Part shown: one piece after another, positions 5,572 through 12,951 of the stretch
Position numbering within the stretch: position 1 is the first letter of the stretch
Layout: every line of letters begins with the position of its first letter
Source: a virus
Virus record (IMG/VR): IMGVR_UViG_3300020160_000362
Coordinates: 1-20,199 of that record
Reading direction: 5' to 3' (one strand)
Length of the DNA stretch: 20,199 bases
The notes under the pieces: generated by a model
What the model was told of the DNA's origin: nothing
Database searches by the model: none
Seen by the model: only the letters and a program-made list of their open reading frames with translations
Made by a program: the position numbers and the translations under genes

Positions 5572-6289
5572 CTGCACTCACAATTTGGTTGTTGAGCATG
5601 TATTGTAACACATGTTTAGCCCAAAAGCAATGGGCCTCTTTACCAAAATGATATCCAAATAGGCGTGTGTGCTTAAAACCGTTGTTTTCTAACACAGCAT
5701 TATAACTAGAACTTCGGAGGTATGGATCAATGTAACCCACTTCCCAATCATGCTTGTTTTGGATGTCGCTAAATGTGCTGTGGCCGCTGAAGAACAAATG
5801 CTTAATACCTTGCGCTTTTAGTTCACAATGCAACTCCCAAATAGCTTGATGAGCCTGTTGTGTTTTTTGATGCCAATCAACGTCGGTCACATACTGTTTG
5901 TAGCGGTCTTGCCATTCTGGTGGAACCATATCAATACCACTTGCATTGACTTGATACCAGTAGTTGGACTCTTCATGGAACCATTCTTCTCGTTCCCACG
6001 TGGTCCATTGTATGACCATGAACGTGTTGGCTAGTTTATCAGGATTGTTCTTGATCCACTCACGTGTGGTTCTTAAAATACGTGGGTTGCTACCACCGCT
6101 TTGTGCATCACAATAAAACTCTGTGGCTCCCAGCATCTCTGACAGTTTCTTGCCCCAACTGACTTTTAGGTTCTCAGGATGCGGAACTTGCCCCCAGCCA
6201 TAGTAGTCTGCATCATCTTCGGCCCAGGCATGTTCTACATTGGCATCGCAAGCGGCAGTATGGCTACAGCCGTTAACATACAAGATCAT
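5552..6289 (-). CDS. SGNH/GDSL-like protein of a phage family
   Basis: 245 residues, start overlapping the previous stop as ATGA. It opens MILYVNGCSHTAACDAN, with GCSHT in the position of the GDS nucleophile block, then a helix ending QSGGSNPRILR (a possible oxyanion block, GGSN), then FMVIQWTTWEREEW. The end has GKEAHCFWAKHVLQYML, which could supply the catalytic His. Known SGNH enzymes are esterases or acetyl hydrolases. The classic Ser is present in SHT. I recall this type from phage genomes as an uncharacterised family. A second, shorter relative is at 7991-8650. With sugar-modifying genes nearby, a role on carbohydrate esters is possible but inferred. Confidence 0.65.
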   Translation of the reverse strand: MILYVNGCSHTAACDANVEHAWAEDDADYYGWGQVPHPENLKVSWGKKLSEMLGATEFYCDAQSGGSNPRILRTTREWIKNNPDKLANTFMVIQWTTWEREEWFHEESNYWYQVNASGIDMVPPEWQDRYKQYVTDVDWHQKTQQAHQAIWELHCELKAQGIKHLFFSGHSTFSDIQNKHDWEVGYIDPYLRSSSYNAVLENNGFKHTRLFGYHFGKEAHCFWAKHVLQYMLNNQIVSADEIPTD

Positions 6290-6762
6290 TTTTGTAGCAG
6301 TACTTTTTCAGTCTCTGCGGCTACCACACGTTTGCGCAGACTTGAACTGGAGAACGAGTGATCTCTACCATTGAACACTAGTTCAATGCCGCGCATGCCA
6401 CACTCCTCATAGCCAGAGAAGTTTTTGTGTTGATATTCCACACCCAGCACACGAACATCAACTGGCAGGATCAACAACAAGTCAACAAGATCTTGTTCAG
6501 TTTGATACACAACAACTTCATCAACATAACGGCATGCGGCCAACTGTATTTGTCGCTCAACAATACTTTGTATAGGGCGATTTTTAGTTTCAGGTCTATC
6601 AATAGTTGGGTCTGTTTGTAACCCGCATATCAGGTAGTCACAGTGATTCTTGGCTTCACTCAGCATGGCAATGTGGCCCGCGTGTAGCATGTCAAAGGTT
6701 GAAAAAGTGATACCAATTTTCTTCCCGTCTTGTTTGAGTTGTTTAATGTGATTGAATATCAT
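6286..6762 (-). CDS. Cytidylyltransferase-like nucleotidyltransferase
   Basis: 158 residues. Residues 17-30 (IGITFSTFDMLHAGH) contain the HxGH motif (H27, H30) of the nucleotidyltransferase superfamily, followed by GLQTDPTIDR and KNRPIQSIVERQIQL (the substrate-binding ER). The end has RDHSFSSSSLRKR, equivalent to the ISSTxxR nucleotide-binding signature. The family includes glycerol-3-phosphate cytidylyltransferase, ethanolamine-phosphate cytidylyltransferase and the HldE C-terminal domain: they join NTP and a phosphorylated sugar or alcohol, releasing diphosphate. Here it may make CDP- or ADP-activated donors for the glycosyltransferases. Start overlaps the upstream stop as ATGA. Exact substrate unknown. 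Confidence 0.85.
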   Translation of the reverse strand: MIFNHIKQLKQDGKKIGITFSTFDMLHAGHIAMLSEAKNHCDYLICGLQTDPTIDRPETKNRPIQSIVERQIQLAACRYVDEVVVYQTEQDLVDLLLILPVDVRVLGVEYQHKNFSGYEECGMRGIELVFNGRDHSFSSSSLRKRVVAAETEKVLLQK

Positions 6763-7148
6763 GACACTTCGGTTCTTCCGCCGCCGATGTCTCTGGTGTT
6801 GACATACTGCCCAACCCCTTTGATTATGGCCTGTTCTTGTTCCCAGGTTTCCATCACCACATGTCTACACACATTTTGGAACCAACGATCCACAATGTCA
6901 GCGTCCACATCATTGGGTTTCATCATGTAACCGGCTTTGACCAATCGAGCTACAAAGATTTCATTCCAGTCTAGTTCAAATGCACCTTGGTGCAGGTTGT
7001 CAGGATCAATGTCCATACGTACCATTGCCACATATGGTTCATTCTTTTCTGTGGCAATCTCTTTTTCAGTCTTGACCGGTGCCTTGACCTTTGGCTCTCG
7101 GGGCGCAGATGCTACTGCTTTTGGTTTTTTCTTTAACCATTCAAACAT
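6759..7148 (-). CDS. Conserved phage protein, unknown function
   Basis: 129 residues; its ATG directly follows the TAA of the queE-like gene. The first 30 residues are Lys/Ala/Pro-rich and probably disordered (KKKPKAVASAPREPKVKAP). The rest is compact: ATEKNEPYVAMVRMDIDPDN, GAFELDWNEIFVARLVKAGY and DADIVDRWFQNVCRHVV. I recall similar proteins in marine phages, with FELDWNExF as the hallmark, unnamed. The N-terminal tail may bind nucleic acid or a partner. No enzymatic motif. The C-terminal TRDIGGGRTEVS is glycine-rich. Confidence 0.7.
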   Translation of the reverse strand: MFEWLKKKPKAVASAPREPKVKAPVKTEKEIATEKNEPYVAMVRMDIDPDNLHQGAFELDWNEIFVARLVKAGYMMKPNDVDADIVDRWFQNVCRHVVMETWEQEQAIIKGVGQYVNTRDIGGGRTEVS

Positions 7149-7994
7149 TTATTTTCCCCATCCGTTGCCCCAAAGGTCAACGTGTAACCTTGGAGTATAC
7201 CAATAGCCACGCTTGAGTGCTTCGTCTGCTACATGGATACGTGTCTTATCGTATAAACTAACAACGCCACCCAACGGCATCACAAACACTGGGCCTGCAA
7301 AGCCACGATTACGATAATCATCTACAACTACATCAAGTTCTGCAAAGTCATCAATATGACCCACAACAAACTTTAGATAGGTGATACCATAGGTTTCATA
7401 GTCCCAAATGATGTCAGGCTTGATGGCATCTTCATATTTCTCGCCACTTGATGTTAGTTTAGGACTGACTGAGAATGTGATCTCACCAGTCCAGTTGTTA
7501 AGATATGTTTTAAAGTCACGGGTCAAGTCTTGAGTACCATTGGTCTCAAATGTAATGTGACGCAGGCCACGCTCGTGTAACTTGTCTAACAATTCTGGAT
7601 AGGCCTTTTGCCAACCCAACAGTGGCTCACCACCTGTGATTACCAAGTGTACTGGATTGCCATTTGGCTGTTGCCAGTTACCGTGCGGCAACAGTGCCGC
7701 CATCTTGTTCACAAGCTCGTCTGCTGTGTGTGTTGGACTTAGATGTTTGAATGCTGGATGCCATGACGCATATGAGTCACAGCCAGTGTTCACCAGCGGA
7801 AGCTCTTCGAATGTCTTGTACAGATTTACTGTCTTTGCCACTTCGTCTGCTTCGGGGCTTTTCTCGCCAGGCTTACAACCAAAGCCTGAGCAGGTAAAGT
7901 TACAACCAAACATACGGAGGAAAATGCTTGGAACACCTACGTAACGGCCTTCACCTTGCGCTGAATAAAATAGTTCACTTACTTTAAATTTCAT
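7149..7994 (-). CDS. queE: 7-carboxy-7-deazaguanine synthase, QueE-like radical SAM enzyme
   Basis: 281 residues. MKFKVSELFYSAQGEGRYVG is the QueE N terminus (QGEG). The cluster region is CNFTCSGFGC (C31, C35, C40) with a further cysteine in VNTGCDSYASW (C72), and ITGGEPLLGW (120-128) is the radical-SAM GGE motif; FETNGTQ and SVSPKL follow, both typical of QueE. The known enzyme converts 6-carboxy-5,6,7,8-tetrahydropterin to 7-carboxy-7-deazaguanine (CDG). The cysteine layout is not the usual CX3CX2C or CX14CX2C. FolE and QueD are in the same window, so the whole route from GTP to CDG is present. Start overlaps the preceding stop as ATGA, with AAGG about ten bases before. A possible internal promoter lies at 8061-8089. 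Confidence 0.9.
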   Translation of the reverse strand: MKFKVSELFYSAQGEGRYVGVPSIFLRMFGCNFTCSGFGCKPGEKSPEADEVAKTVNLYKTFEELPLVNTGCDSYASWHPAFKHLSPTHTADELVNKMAALLPHGNWQQPNGNPVHLVITGGEPLLGWQKAYPELLDKLHERGLRHITFETNGTQDLTRDFKTYLNNWTGEITFSVSPKLTSSGEKYEDAIKPDIIWDYETYGITYLKFVVGHIDDFAELDVVVDDYRNRGFAGPVFVMPLGGVVSLYDKTRIHVADEALKRGYWYTPRLHVDLWGNGWGK

Positions 7995-8650
7995 AGTTTT
8001 GTTACCTTTGTCATTCCCGACTTGCGGGGATCTTTATTTAGATTAATACTCTCTTCACGCATTATAACACGAGTAGATTGTTTTGTCACCCAACCCGGTA
8101 ATACTGCATCCAAATAGGCCAAATGCTCCTCAGGACTAGGATGCGGATCACCGTTTCTATCTGGCCAACTGTTGGGAAACAACACAGCCTTGTAACTGGG
8201 CAAGATAGAATCCACAACATCTTGATAGATGTTTAGAGAATCAAACCCATCTATAGATAAAAATTGCCAATGAGTTTTTCGACTTTCTAGCAATGTTTTC
8301 ACCGCTTTGATGTAGGCCAGAGTTTTTATTAATAGTCCACGTTCGTCAATGTGATTCTCAAGATATTCTTTATTGTAGATTGGGCATGTGAACATGTTGC
8401 CTAGCGTGTGCCAGCGACCTTGTACATATCTATCTTCTCGAGTGGGAGTGGTCCAACATACAACTACTGTATCGTTTGGACCAAACAGTTGACGTTGGTC
8501 AGCTTCCATTACACTATTAAATATGAACTCATTACCAGCACCACTTTGCGCCCAGTTCTCAAAACTATCAAATTCTGGAGCAAGACAGTCGGCCCAGGTA
8601 CTCCAGCGGTAGTTTGTAAAACTACAACCAAATGTAACCAGTCGGCTCAT
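7991..8650 (-). CDS. SGNH/GDSL-like protein, shorter second member
   Basis: 219 residues, start overlapping the previous stop as TAATG. The beginning MSRLVTFGCSFTNYRWSTW has GCSFT at the nucleophile block, QSGAGNEFI resembles the GxN oxyanion block, and DPHPSPEEHLAYLDAVLP (around 165-182) supplies the Asp-x-His pair near the end, so the four SGNH blocks are present in order. It shares GCS(H/F)T and the late His with the 5552-6289 protein but is 26 residues shorter. The family hydrolyses esters, often acetyl groups on sugars. It sits between the radical SAM gene and queE. Substrate unknown; a carbohydrate or modified-base ester is a guess. Confidence 0.7.
   Translation of the reverse strand: MSRLVTFGCSFTNYRWSTWADCLAPEFDSFENWAQSGAGNEFIFNSVMEADQRQLFGPNDTVVVCWTTPTREDRYVQGRWHTLGNMFTCPIYNKEYLENHIDERGLLIKTLAYIKAVKTLLESRKTHWQFLSIDGFDSLNIYQDVVDSILPSYKAVLFPNSWPDRNGDPHPSPEEHLAYLDAVLPGWVTKQSTRVIMREESINLNKDPRKSGMTKVTKL
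8061..8089 (-). promoter_or_regulatory. Possible internal promoter ahead of queE
   Basis: Minus strand GTGACA (8089-8084), 17-bp spacer, TATAAT (8066-8061), inside the 3' end of the 7991-8650 gene. The -35 matches five of six bases. Predicted start near 8054, giving a leader of about 60 bases to queE. It lies in coding sequence, and TATAAT also occurs by chance, so confidence is moderate. Confidence 0.4.
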
Positions 8651-10650
8651 TATGCCGCTAGTTGTTTTACGGAGAACGAGCCTTGTGCTTTGGCAGCACC
8701 TTTACCACGCTGACTTCCTTTGCTGTCAACTGCACCCACAAGATCCAGTGTGGCTTTACCAAAATTTCTACGTCTTGCAAAGTAAAACAATTCCAAAAAT
8801 CTATTAAGACTCATGGTTTTGTCTTCTGGAAAGTCCAACCGATATGTTGTGGCAATCTTTTCCAGAGGTTGGTCAAAACTCAAGTAGTCCCAGAGATTAT
8901 AATCTGACTCAAGATTCATAGGATATTGATTTCTATCATTGTACTTGATGTAGTAATTTCTTTGCAGTTTCATCAAACTGGCCAGCAAATCTTCGGGCAA
9001 GTCATAGCGTTGCAAGAATATTTCCAAGAAATCGTATAACTCATCCACACGGTCTTCCTGATGCATGTTCATTGAGGTACGATGGATAATGTTCCAACCA
9101 TGTATCTCCACACCAATTTTGGGATGATTAATTTTGCCAGTGTTCATCCAGTTGGAAAAATATGTTCTAGCTTCGTCTGCTTCGTTCTTCATCCACTCAT
9201 TGGTCATGAAATACGCAAACAGATCTTCGTAGTAATCGTTGTAACTGATGCCTAGATATTTGTTGATAAATCTAGCAACCAAAGTGGCAAAGCCATTGAT
9301 GTGTATGGTAGTTTGGAACCACGAAAAAATCTGTGCGTCCAACATCACTGGGGTAGGCATGTCTTTGGTGCCTGTTATGACGTCAATGCTTTCTTCAATG
9401 TGTTCCACACTATAACTACCAGCAAAGTAATCAGTAACTGGTTGGCTAGTAATCTTAAACAGTTTTTTCTGTAGCAGATTCATTTCAGCATTTTCCAACA
9501 ACTGAGCCTGGAACACAGTGATACCAGTATGCTGATTTAGTTCGTACAGTGCATAGAAATTTTTCTTCCAGGTTTCTAAGGTTTCTCCGGGCAAGCCAAG
9601 GATTAGTTCAGTATAGGCAGGAATGTTTCGTTGATCGCACAGTTCAAACACTTCGTTGAGTTTGTTCATTTCCATGTTTTTTCTGCGAATATTTTCCAGC
9701 ACATCCAAGTCAAGACTTTGTACACTCAGCGTAAGACCTTGATTGAAGCCTCGAGCATCCAGCAGTTTCTTCACAATGTCAATCACTTCTTTCTTTTGGT
9801 TCTTGGCCCAGGCCACAGAGAAGGTGCGCGGCGATCCGTACTTTTCTTGCATCTCAATGATCTTGTCGGCAATCATACCATCACGTTCGGGGAACATGCC
9901 AAAGTTGGCATCAGTGATTGAGATCCAATCAAAATTACGTTCAGCCATCCATTCAAGTTCGTGGAACACCCGAGTGAGTTCAAACTGCTTGACCTTGTTG
10001 TAAGTCAAGCTACCCCAGTCACAAAAAGTACAGGCAAACGGACACCCACGATTGGTTTCCAGGGTGCCTTGCCAGGTTACTTCGGGGTGGTCTGCCATCA
10101 TTTTATCAAATATGCCCGACAGGTAAGGACTGGCCACTTGCTCAAGACTTTCAATACGTTCAGCGTCTTGTGTTTTTACAGCCTCACCGTTGCGATTGAT
10201 CAACAGACCCGGCACTGATTCCCAGTCACCTGTTTCAAAGTGTTCCAACACTCGCTTGAATGTGATTTCGCCTTCGTAACAGATCACTAGATCCATAAAA
10301 GGTTCTTTGCGAAACAGATCCGGGTCAGTTATTGCCGGCTCAGGTCCACCAAACACAGTCAATACCGTGGGGTTGATTTCTTTGATGCGACGGGCTAGCT
10401 CATAGTTGTAGCGGTGATTCCATACATAGGTACTAAACGTCACAATACTGTTGAGTGCTAGTTTTTGTGCTGTTGGCTCCAGCGCATCTCGGCGCCAGAT
10501 CCAATCAGTTGCTTCAAACTGTTCACGTATAGCAGGATCGGCTAGACTGTAACTCCACACTACGCCTGCAGAATAAGGCAAGTAGTAGGCGTTGAATTCT
10601 TTAGGCCCCTGCTGAAAATTGGGCTGTACAAAGGCAATGGTATGTTTCAT
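8650..10650 (-). CDS. B12-binding-type radical SAM protein
   Basis: 666 residues from MKHTIAFVQPNF (ATG at 10650); AAGGTG lies upstream. Residues 1-170 resemble the Rossmann-like cobalamin-binding domain that precedes class B radical SAM enzymes (VFGGPEPAITDPDLF at 99-113, VICYEGEITF at 122-131); the DxHxxG motif is not visible, so B12 binding is uncertain. Residues 201-213 (RGCPFACTFCDWG) hold the CX3CX2C iron-sulfur motif (C203, C207, C210). Later blocks are TDANFGM, LSVQSLD and ELILGLPGET, typical of the family's TIM barrel. Relatives do methylation, ring formation or other radical chemistry. The C-terminal 25 residues are basic and low complexity. It lies between a glycosyltransferase and an SGNH-like gene. 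Substrate unknown. Confidence 0.85.
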   Translation of the reverse strand: MKHTIAFVQPNFQQGPKEFNAYYLPYSAGVVWSYSLADPAIREQFEATDWIWRRDALEPTAQKLALNSIVTFSTYVWNHRYNYELARRIKEINPTVLTVFGGPEPAITDPDLFRKEPFMDLVICYEGEITFKRVLEHFETGDWESVPGLLINRNGEAVKTQDAERIESLEQVASPYLSGIFDKMMADHPEVTWQGTLETNRGCPFACTFCDWGSLTYNKVKQFELTRVFHELEWMAERNFDWISITDANFGMFPERDGMIADKIIEMQEKYGSPRTFSVAWAKNQKKEVIDIVKKLLDARGFNQGLTLSVQSLDLDVLENIRRKNMEMNKLNEVFELCDQRNIPAYTELILGLPGETLETWKKNFYALYELNQHTGITVFQAQLLENAEMNLLQKKLFKITSQPVTDYFAGSYSVEHIEESIDVITGTKDMPTPVMLDAQIFSWFQTTIHINGFATLVARFINKYLGISYNDYYEDLFAYFMTNEWMKNEADEARTYFSNWMNTGKINHPKIGVEIHGWNIIHRTSMNMHQEDRVDELYDFLEIFLQRYDLPEDLLASLMKLQRNYYIKYNDRNQYPMNLESDYNLWDYLSFDQPLEKIATTYRLDFPEDKTMSLNRFLELFYFARRRNFGKATLDLVGAVDSKGSQRGKGAAKAQGSFSVKQLAA

Positions 10651-10657
10651 ACTGTAT

Positions 10658-11491
10658 TTACACCTTGACAACATGCGGATTTGCAAACTGTACCATTTGG
10701 CTGTTGATGTCGTTTTCTGCTAGTCTCTGCCAGGGATCTTGAGTACCCTTAAAAATATTTTCAAAAAATTCAGTGCTAATACCTTGTCTGCGCATGACAG
10801 TGGCCAGTTTAGCACAATCTAAATGGCGCAAATCTATCATCTCTTTGCTGTGAAAGTCTCTAGGATCATCAGGTTTACCTTCTAGCATGGGGCGATTGGC
10901 ATAGATGTCATCGTTGTTGTTGCCGGTCAAGTCAAACCGATCATGCAACACATCTACACTGATTCGCTGATAGATGTCCAGCATGTAGGCCTGCTGACTT
11001 ACCCAACCATCTTGTGTGGGATGAGGGCTGATATAGCCCAAGAGATCATACCATGTTCGAGGTACTATGGGAAAGATTGAATACGGATGCATGCGATGAG
11101 TACAGAAACTTAGTAGTTTGAACTGGCCGGTATAACTGAGTATAGTAGTATCCCAACCCTGACTTTGCATCACAGCATCGTCGTTCCATATTACCAACCA
11201 ATCACTGTCAGTTTGTTTGGCCATGGCATTGTTGTACTTGTGCAGATTGACATAGCCCATGCGCTCAAACTTCATGGCGGTATAACTTATGTCACGCTCG
11301 TCCAACCAAGGTTGCAGTTCGTCAACAAAGTACTTGAAGCCTATGTCATCATCATTATCAAAAGCAAACATGATTTGCACACGACTAACATCGTCGGCTA
11401 GTTCTACCAAACTGCGTATACTGCGACCCAGACTTTCTGTTCGTCCACGAGTGGCCAACAGCATAGCAATACCATATTCATGTTCTTTCAT
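10658..11491 (-). CDS. Family 2-like glycosyltransferase (GT-A)
   Basis: 277 residues if started at the ATG at 11491 (MKEHEYGIAMLLATRGR), where GGAG lies six bases upstream; an ATG four codons earlier overlaps the queD stop as TAATG and is possible too. The N terminus IAMLLATRGRTESLGRSIRSL and FAFDNDDD are the GT-A nucleotide-binding strands, and WLVIWNDDAVMQSQGWD supplies the acidic metal-binding motif (DD in place of DxD). Known family 2 enzymes transfer a sugar from a UDP- or GDP-donor. Later parts (HDRFDLTGNNNDDIYANRP) are acidic and specific to this protein. Its place directly between queD and the radical SAM gene suggests that it acts in the same process. Acceptor unknown. Confidence 0.8.
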   Translation of the reverse strand: MKEHEYGIAMLLATRGRTESLGRSIRSLVELADDVSRVQIMFAFDNDDDIGFKYFVDELQPWLDERDISYTAMKFERMGYVNLHKYNNAMAKQTDSDWLVIWNDDAVMQSQGWDTTILSYTGQFKLLSFCTHRMHPYSIFPIVPRTWYDLLGYISPHPTQDGWVSQQAYMLDIYQRISVDVLHDRFDLTGNNNDDIYANRPMLEGKPDDPRDFHSKEMIDLRHLDCAKLATVMRRQGISTEFFENIFKGTQDPWQRLAENDINSQMVQFANPHVVKV

Positions 11492-11502
11492 TGACATCTC
11501 CA

Positions 11503-12000
11503 TTATGCAAACAAGTCCTCATTCCATTCACGATGACCTTCACGGTAAGCCATGTTAGCCTGTGTCTCACGTACTTCTACACGGTAACACCACAAGCGAG
11601 CCGCCTCACTCGGTCCCCACATCTCTGGAATGTAAATGCCATTCACATACTTGTACAGCATGTCTGACAGTCCTTCACATCCTAACTTAGGCAATACTAC
11701 AATCTTGGCCATGTTTCGCTCTTGCAACAGTTTAAATGTTTCCATCTGGGGATCATCCTGTGCCACAATAAGTGTATGGTCGAATTGATCTTCAAGAGTT
11801 TTCTTTAGTTCTTTGAGACCACCATAGTCGGCGGCCCAGTTACGCACATCCAAATCGTTTGTGCCAAAATAAAACTTCATACTAAACGAATAACCGTGTA
11901 TCAAGTTACAATGACTGTCTGCCCTCCACTGTCTGTAGGCGCATGGAAATGCGTCGTGGTACTCTTTGGTTGAGGTATATTTGTAAACTACTGGTGTCAT
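11503..12000 (-). CDS. queD: QueD-like 6-carboxytetrahydropterin synthase
   Basis: 165 residues, ATG at 12000, AGGAG upstream. The tunnelling-fold (T-fold) features are EFHDAFPCAYRQWR-like strand 1, SHCNLIHGYS (C31 in the catalytic Cys position, H35 of the HG motif), DYGGLKELKKTL (58-69), FDHTLI (DH pair at 74-75), and VEVRETQANMAYR near the end (the pterin-binding Glu). The family makes 6-carboxytetrahydropterin from dihydroneopterin triphosphate, the second step to 7-deazaguanine, after FolE and before QueE. The zinc site is odd: Tyr22 stands where the first His (usually AAH) is expected and HGY replaces HGH. It is led by its own promoter at 12020-12048. Confidence 0.85.
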   Translation of the reverse strand: MTPVVYKYTSTKEYHDAFPCAYRQWRADSHCNLIHGYSFSMKFYFGTNDLDVRNWAADYGGLKELKKTLEDQFDHTLIVAQDDPQMETFKLLQERNMAKIVVLPKLGCEGLSDMLYKYVNGIYIPEMWGPSEAARLWCYRVEVRETQANMAYREGHREWNEDLFA

Positions 12001-12019
12001 GCTGTTTTCTCCTATGTTA

Positions 12020-12048
12020 ATTATAGCATAGGCGGCAGAGTTTGTATA
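12020..12048 (-). promoter_or_regulatory. Promoter before queD with a dyad over the -10 box
   Basis: Minus strand TATACA (12048-12043, four of six bases), 17-bp spacer, TATAAT (12025-12020) preceded by TGC. CTATG (12031-12027) and CATAG (12016-12012) flank the -10 as an inverted repeat. AGGAG lies between the start region and ATG 12000. The extended -10 could compensate for the weak -35. Confidence 0.65.
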
Positions 12049-12072
12049 CCGGGATGAACGCCGAAGGCCGGT
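12048..12072 (-). other. GC-rich hairpin region after the PP-loop gene
   Basis: Just after the PP-loop stop codon (12085), ACCGG and CCGGT pair as the outer arms (12048-12052 with 12068-12072), and GCC/GGC (12060-12062 with 12066-12068) gives an alternative small hairpin. No U-run follows on the minus-strand transcript, so termination, if any, would be weak. It separates two transcription units. Confidence 0.35.
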
Positions 12073-12084
12073 GTAAAAGAATAT

Positions 12085-12951
12085 TTACTCCAATAACTGC
12101 AATAACAAATGTTCCTTGCTGCCCATTAATGCACAGTCTCTTGTGCCCCATTTGCTACTAGCAATTGTTTTTCTAATAGTTGATTGATTCCCTGGGAAAA
12201 AATTTACCGGATATGAAAACTTAGGTCTATAACTGGTTTTATAAATCAGAGATTTATTTTCGGTCATAGTTTTGTTAACATTCCATTCATGTACAAATCC
12301 AGCAATTATTTCTGGACTCCAATAAAAAAACGCCCACGGATGCTGATTTTGTCCTAATGTTTCTATGTAAAGATCTGATTCTTCCAGTACAAATCCGTTG
12401 TAGTTTTCCAGTTGTGGTTCTAAATAAGTCATTTGCTCGTGATCTGGATAGTATTCTAGTTGAAACCCAGAAAGTAATTTCCCTCCGCGGTCTTCTACAT
12501 AACTTTTTAAAAATCCTGTGGTAACTGCACCGCCGATCAATCTTGGTTTGAGTTCAAGGTACAGGGTTTTTTCACGGTCAGAAGTTACGTAATCGTCAAT
12601 GTTGACTATCAACGGTTCTACATTGTGTTGCCTGCACCATTGTTTTGCATACCAAGATTCATATATTTGATCATTTGAAGTTGCAAGATTGTACTGTAAA
12701 ATGACCGGAGTGAATGGTATTCTATTGCGATAAAAACAGTTAGCAACATACTCACTGTCTGCACCGCCGCTGAGACCTAGGTAGAGATCTTTATGTGTGT
12801 CATAGATTTCTCCTGCCGCTATATCGCAAGCTAGATCAAAATTTATTAATGTTTTTGCTCGTTGACGAAACTCAACTTGTATATTTTCTTTTCCTGTTCT
12901 AGCAGGCTTGCCATCCCAGGTCATATCTATCCATGAATTTTTACACAGCAT
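12085..12951 (-). CDS. PP-loop ATP pyrophosphatase-type protein
   Basis: 288 residues. GLSGGADSEYVA at 59-70 is the PP-loop (SGGxDS) that binds ATP and gives adenylation in Asn synthetase, QueC, ThiI and related enzymes. FTPVILQYNLATSNDQIYESWYAKQWCRQHN follows as the second strand and helix. There is no glutaminase domain and no CxxCxxCxxC zinc cluster as in QueC, so QueC is not supported by motif. The C-terminal half (FLKSYVEDRGGKLLSGFQLEYY, PWAFFYWSPEIIAGFVHEW) resembles the asparagine synthetase-like C-terminal type. The likely reaction is adenylation of a carboxyl or amide followed by attack by an amine. It overlaps the Rieske gene by 11 bases, so the two probably act together. Start ATG at 12951 with GGAA six bases before. 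Substrate unknown. Confidence 0.75.
   Translation of the reverse strand: MLCKNSWIDMTWDGKPARTGKENIQVEFRQRAKTLINFDLACDIAAGEIYDTHKDLYLGLSGGADSEYVANCFYRNRIPFTPVILQYNLATSNDQIYESWYAKQWCRQHNVEPLIVNIDDYVTSDREKTLYLELKPRLIGGAVTTGFLKSYVEDRGGKLLSGFQLEYYPDHEQMTYLEPQLENYNGFVLEESDLYIETLGQNQHPWAFFYWSPEIIAGFVHEWNVNKTMTENKSLIYKTSYRPKFSYPVNFFPGNQSTIRKTIASSKWGTRDCALMGSKEHLLLQLLE

Noticed and set aside
8896-8901. TATAAT inside the radical SAM gene
   Set aside because: No acceptable -35 at 16-18 bp; the same hexamer occurs elsewhere (18711, 5699, 13228) without partners, as expected by chance.
12085-12951. Calling the PP-loop protein QueC
   Set aside because: The PP-loop is present, but the four-cysteine zinc motif and the usual QueC segments are not. 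I leave it as a PP-loop protein.
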